Of a stretch of 64,000 nt of DNA, positions 61,481 to 64,000 are shown one piece after another. Location of the stretch: NCBI RefSeq assembly GCF_029960645.1, contig NZ_JASBQY010000004.1, forward strand, positions 124,001 through 188,000, in the 5' to 3' direction. How positions within the stretch are numbered: the stretch's first letter is position 1; every line of letters starts with the position of its first letter. The notes under the pieces were generated by a model, which was not told where the DNA came from, did not search any database, and saw nothing but the letters and a program-made list of their open reading frames with translations. Source of the stretch: Arthrobacter sp. AL12 (GTDB lineage: Bacteria > Actinomycetota > Actinomycetes > Actinomycetales > Micrococcaceae). Position numbers and translations under genes: made by a program.

Positions 61481-61800
61481 ACCAACCCAATAACGCAGTA
61501 CAGGAAGAACTAAAGAAGAAAATAGTCGGCACATTACTCTTTCATACTGGATGGGATGATTTAAGTACAGAAAGTCCTGAAGTTCGAGATTGGTTGCAAC
61601 TCATCGAAGCGGAAACCTCACGACGAGAGCAGGAGGCGGTTAAGCGATTTGCCGATGACATATACCCTGATGTGACAAGTGCCTTTATGTTGAATGAAAA
61701 TCATAGCACCAACTCACTTTTGAAGACAGTCGAAGCTGCATTGAACGCAAACCTGCCCAAACACCAGTCACTACAAGAGAGGAGCAACCAAGATGAATAA
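61477..61800 (+). CDS. Phage protein, 107 residues
   Basis: A helical, acidic protein. It ends in SLQERSNQDE; its last codons contain the ribosome site (CAAGAGAGGA) of the next gene. ATG 61477 overlaps the previous stop. Confidence 0.6.
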   Translation: MNQPNNAVQEELKKKIVGTLLFHTGWDDLSTESPEVRDWLQLIEAETSRREQEAVKRFADDIYPDVTSAFMLNENHSTNSLLKTVEAALNANLPKHQSLQERSNQDE

Positions 61801-62005
61801 AGATGTTTTTGTACCATATACACTACAGAAGATTGGTATTTATCCATACCCAGAGTTTGTCAAACTGTTCACTGACTTTTTTGAGAATCGCGCAACTAAA
61901 GAACAGCTTGATGAAGTCGAAAAGCATATTAGTGCCACCAAAAGTAGGAACAAAGTTACAAAAGCATACGAAGCCTATCAATCACTGCAAGAGAGGAATA
62001 AATAA
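61793..62005 (+). CDS. Small phage protein, 70 residues
   Basis: Hydrophilic, with PYPEFVKLFTDFFENRATK. Ends in SLQERNK with the same embedded CAAGAGAGGA motif. Overlaps the previous gene by eight bases. Confidence 0.6.
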   Translation: MNKDVFVPYTLQKIGIYPYPEFVKLFTDFFENRATKEQLDEVEKHISATKSRNKVTKAYEAYQSLQERNK

Positions 62006-62006
62006 A

Positions 62007-62108
62007 ATGGCTATGATTTGTGAAAACTGCGGGATGCTAACCGAGCCGTACAATGATGGTGGCTGTGAGTTTGGCGGACATTCAGTGCTGCAAGAGAGGA
62101 AAGACTAG
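62007..62108 (+). CDS. Small CxxC protein, 33 residues
   Basis: Starts MAMICENCGML (CxxC) and ends in VLQERKD with a third CAAGAGAGGA motif. A single cysteine pair plus one later cysteine suggests a zinc-binding peptide. Confidence 0.5.
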   Translation: MAMICENCGMLTEPYNDGGCEFGGHSVLQERKD

Positions 62109-62210
62109 ATGAGCGATCAGGTACTATTCACCGTCATGGCAGTACTCTCTTTCGCAAGCATCGGGGTGGCTTTGTGGGCTATGCAGGATAACGGAGGGCG
62201 GCGGCGATGA
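62109..62210 (+). CDS. Small membrane protein, 33 residues
   Basis: One hydrophobic helix (LFTVMAVLSFASIGVALWAM) and a basic C terminus. Starts directly after the previous stop. Confidence 0.55.
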   Translation: MSDQVLFTVMAVLSFASIGVALWAMQDNGGRRR

Positions 62211-62269
62211 CCCCTCCCGAAGTTCCCTACGAAATATTAGAAGTTCCAATAAAGACCTTGAATAAATAG
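62207..62269 (+). CDS. Possible 20-residue peptide
   Basis: ATGA overlap with the gene before gives 20 codons. Support is only the coupling. Confidence 0.25.
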   Translation: MTPPEVPYEILEVPIKTLNK

Positions 62270-62297
62270 CAGATTGCTTCATAATGTGCGGCAGAAG

Positions 62298-62417
62298 ATG
62301 AACAGTTTACAGAAGCTAAGAATTTACTACGAATGGCAAGAGTCAGACGATCACCACGATGCGTCTAAAGCCCGTATCAAAGCGAAGAAGAAAATGAGTA
62401 GCAAGTTGCCCGACTAA
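62298..62417 (+). CDS. Small phage protein, 39 residues
   Basis: A basic, helical peptide (NSLQKLRIYYEWQESDDHHD). Weak ribosome site. No family recognised. The 185 bases after it up to the nuclease gene hold no gene. Confidence 0.4.
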   Translation: MNSLQKLRIYYEWQESDDHHDASKARIKAKKKMSSKLPD

Positions 62418-62588
62418 GTTCGCTTAGGACCAACGCGTTAGACCGAGTACCAATTCTGCTGGTACGGCAACCTTACCCTCGCACCTTGCACGCTCATCTC
62501 TACTGCCGGTGCGGTCATGGCGGCAGCTACGAATCCCCAGTATGTCCTAGAGACATCGACCCAACGGAGATGAGCAACAGAATTTATT

Positions 62589-62602
62589 AAAGGAGGTGAT
62601 GC
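62589..62602 (+). promoter_or_regulatory. Near-maximal Shine-Dalgarno sequence
   Basis: AAAGGAGGTGAT is complementary to the anti-SD end of 16S rRNA over 12 bases and decides the GTG start at 62603. Confidence 0.85.
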
Positions 62603-63139
62603 GTGAGTGTCTCAAGCGAAAAAGGAAAGACCTTAGAGAACGAAGTAGCCAAGCTACTCAAGAAGAAGCTCGGCGCACGAGTATCCAGGGACAAGCGCAG
62701 CGGCGCTGGCTCCCACCAGAAGATGGACCTCAATGACTACTTCCAGGACACTCCACTAGACATCGAGTGCAAGAATCACAAGGCGATCAAGATAAAGGAG
62801 TGGTTCAGGCAGGCAGTAGCCGGCTCCGGTATCGGCCGCATTCCAACCGTCGTGTTTACATCCGATGATGAAGTGCTTGCAACCGTCCGCTTCAGTGACC
62901 TAGTAGACCTCGTAGCTGAGACACAGCAGCATCGCGTAGAGATCAAACGCCTCAAAGAACCCGTACTCATGACAGGTGCGGGAGCGATCATCACCCCAGC
63001 CGACATCAAAGCCGGCCCGGCCCGTGACCAGTGGACCGAGTGTCGCGGCGGCAACATGGTGAGCCCTGGCGAGAAGAAGTGTCTGGTCAAGACCTGCACC
63101 GTTTGCCAGAACAAGAAGGTAAAGAAGGTCAAAAAGTAA
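62603..63139 (+). CDS. PD-(D/E)XK nuclease, Holliday junction resolvase-like
   Basis: A 178-residue protein. Residues 8-90 show the nuclease core: GKTLENEVAKLLKKKLG (Glu12), a GSHQKMDLNDYF segment, and LDIECKNHK with Asp53, Glu55 and Lys57. A C-terminal domain has CLVKTCTVC and a Lys-rich tail. It probably resolves recombination or replication branches. Not a RusA type. Confidence 0.8.
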   Translation: MSVSSEKGKTLENEVAKLLKKKLGARVSRDKRSGAGSHQKMDLNDYFQDTPLDIECKNHKAIKIKEWFRQAVAGSGIGRIPTVVFTSDDEVLATVRFSDLVDLVAETQQHRVEIKRLKEPVLMTGAGAIITPADIKAGPARDQWTECRGGNMVSPGEKKCLVKTCTVCQNKKVKKVKK

Positions 63140-63203
63140 GCCCAATCGTGGGTAGAAATCTGTGGCTAACACTGGCTGCAGAAACCGCCCATGATTGGAA
63201 GTG

Positions 63204-63695
63204 ATGAGCGTGATCCACGCGATACTCGTTCCCGCAGATGAGGAACGCCCACTCTATGAAGTAGCCATCGACAGCCTCACTGGTATGCAAGCTGCTGTTG
63301 GCGGACTCATTGAAGTGCTGGACATCGACCGTCCCGAAGCCACCCTCATCCTCAACGAGGAAGGCAAGCTGCTGGGGCTACCTATGAACCGTCGAGCAAC
63401 CTTGCTGCTTTGGGTCCACCTCACCCGCTGGCGAGGTCACGATGCCCTGGCTGGTGACGTTCTCATTGTCGGCAGGCCCGACGATGACGGCAATATGCAG
63501 GACGTGCCACGCGAGCTGGTAGACCTGCTCTTCAAGACCAAGGAGTACAAATACGAAGTCACCACGTTCGATAGCCTGACGACCTGGAGCGGAAACCAGC
63601 GTCGCTATGATGACTGGGTGTCTGCCTACAACGACGGTTTGGCACTGGCTTCAAGGTGGTTCGCCGTCAACGATGTGCGTGTTGTCTCTGCCTGA
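63204..63695 (+). CDS. DUF3846 domain protein
   Basis: A protein of about 163 residues with the family core: IHAILVPADEERPLYEVAID, GMQAAVGGLIEVLDI, LILNEEGKLLGLPMNRRATLL and GDVLIVGRPDD. The family is spread in phages and plasmids; function unknown. ATG 63204 or GTG 63210 are both possible. Confidence 0.82.
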   Translation: MSVIHAILVPADEERPLYEVAIDSLTGMQAAVGGLIEVLDIDRPEATLILNEEGKLLGLPMNRRATLLLWVHLTRWRGHDALAGDVLIVGRPDDDGNMQDVPRELVDLLFKTKEYKYEVTTFDSLTTWSGNQRRYDDWVSAYNDGLALASRWFAVNDVRVVSA

Positions 63696-63736
63696 ATCAT
63701 GGGATGGCCGCTACTGACGTAGCGGCCGTCTCAATC

Positions 63737-64000
63737 CTATACATAATCGAAATTGCTGTAGGCGTGATCCCCGAATAATGAAAGCGCCCACTGGTCGTAG
63801 TGCCACGCAGCCTCATCTGCGCTCACAAACGTCCCTATGCGGATATTCCTATCATTACAACTTATGGATGCAGCATATTTGCCGTTCATCTCCTTGCAAA
63901 CACCTTTGAATCCAGACTTATTTCCCTTCCGAGGACCTGAATTATGGAGATTCATCGCGTGGGTGACTACGCGTAAGTTGATTCTTCGATTGTCGGATTG
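63737..64000 (-). CDS. HNH-AP2 endonuclease (5' end cut by window)
   Basis: The minus-strand frame is open to the window edge and encodes QSDNRRINLRVVTHAMNLHN at the edge, the end of an HNH motif, then an AP2 domain (KSGFKGVCKEMNGKYAASIS). At least 88 codons are visible. Similar in type to the gene at 54.3-54.8 kb. Confidence 0.85.
   Translation of the reverse strand, partial: QSDNRRINLRVVTHAMNLHNSGPRKGNKSGFKGVCKEMNGKYAASISCNDRNIRIGTFVSADEAAWHYDQWALSLFGDHAYSNFDYV

Larger units (their letters stand above)
21518..64000. mobile_element. Prophage, siphovirus-like with Mu-type head genes (right end outside window)
   Basis: A serine integrase beside the broken comM gene, complete packaging, head, tail and lysis modules, early recombination genes and HNH endonucleases mark an apparently intact prophage. 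GC content drops and codon use changes at the left junction. Gene content is still phage-like at 64000. Confidence 0.95.

Noticed and set aside
62776..64000. Right end of the prophage (attR) inside the window
   Set aside because: No comM 5' sequence or return to host composition is seen before 64000; the last gene is a phage-type endonuclease.
21518..64000. CRISPR array
   Set aside because: No regularly spaced repeats of array type were seen; the repeats present are pairs or short tandem units.

Overview
The first 21.5 kb is a high-GC actinobacterial chromosome, most likely Arthrobacter or a close relative (Micrococcaceae). The signs are the order fasR-fabD-fabH-acpP-fabF, DUF3052 and DUF3145 proteins typical of Actinobacteria, an AceE-type pyruvate dehydrogenase, and a comM-dprA-xerC block. 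From about 21.52 kb to the right edge the sequence is a lower-GC prophage, at least 42.5 kb long, whose far end lies outside the window.

Chromosomal layout: a Nif3-like protein (cut by the left edge), msrA, the cysteine pair cysK-cysE, an SDR oxidoreductase, gnd with a divergent GntR/FadR-type regulator, a small DUF6504-like gene, tRNA-Val(TAC), a sirtuin, an AhpE-type peroxiredoxin and a DUF3052 protein, then aceE, the fatty-acid synthase II cluster with its PucR-type regulator, a DUF3145 gene, xerC, dprA and the 3' part of comM. Matching inverted repeats in front of fasR and fabD look like operators for the regulator.

Prophage layout: a large serine integrase lies beside the left junction, where the element has cut comM. 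Next come a convergent gene of unknown function with a striking alternating operator, small membrane proteins, a VirD4/TraG-like ATPase and an unknown partner. The leftward late region (27.2-46.7 kb) runs, in gene order, terS, terL, DUF935 portal, MuF, Mu-I-like protease/scaffold, decoration protein, Mu gpT-like capsid, connectors, tail terminator, tail tube, frameshifted tail chaperones, a short tape measure, distal tail and tail-tip proteins, lysis genes and lsr2. This is a Mu-type head joined to a siphovirus-type tail. A rightward accessory island at 46.7-49.2 kb encodes two related BglII-family endonucleases and an MT-A70 DNA methylase. Then follow membrane or secreted proteins (an Ala-rich anchored protein, a CAP protein, a split lytic transglycosylase), two hairpin-rich stretches without convincing genes, several HNH homing endonucleases, and a replication-relaxation protein.

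The rightward early operon (56.4-63.7 kb) holds a possible RHH protein, an Erf-type annealing protein, KGG and winged-helix proteins, a WhiB-like regulator, an ArdC-like antirestriction protein, many small overlapping genes, a PD-(D/E)XK nuclease and a DUF3846 protein. No CI-like repressor was recognised. The most unusual items are the twin-endonuclease restriction system, the conjugation-type ATPase with a replication-relaxation protein inside a phage genome, the structured RNA candidates around 51.2-53.8 kb, and the alternating operator at 23.7 kb.
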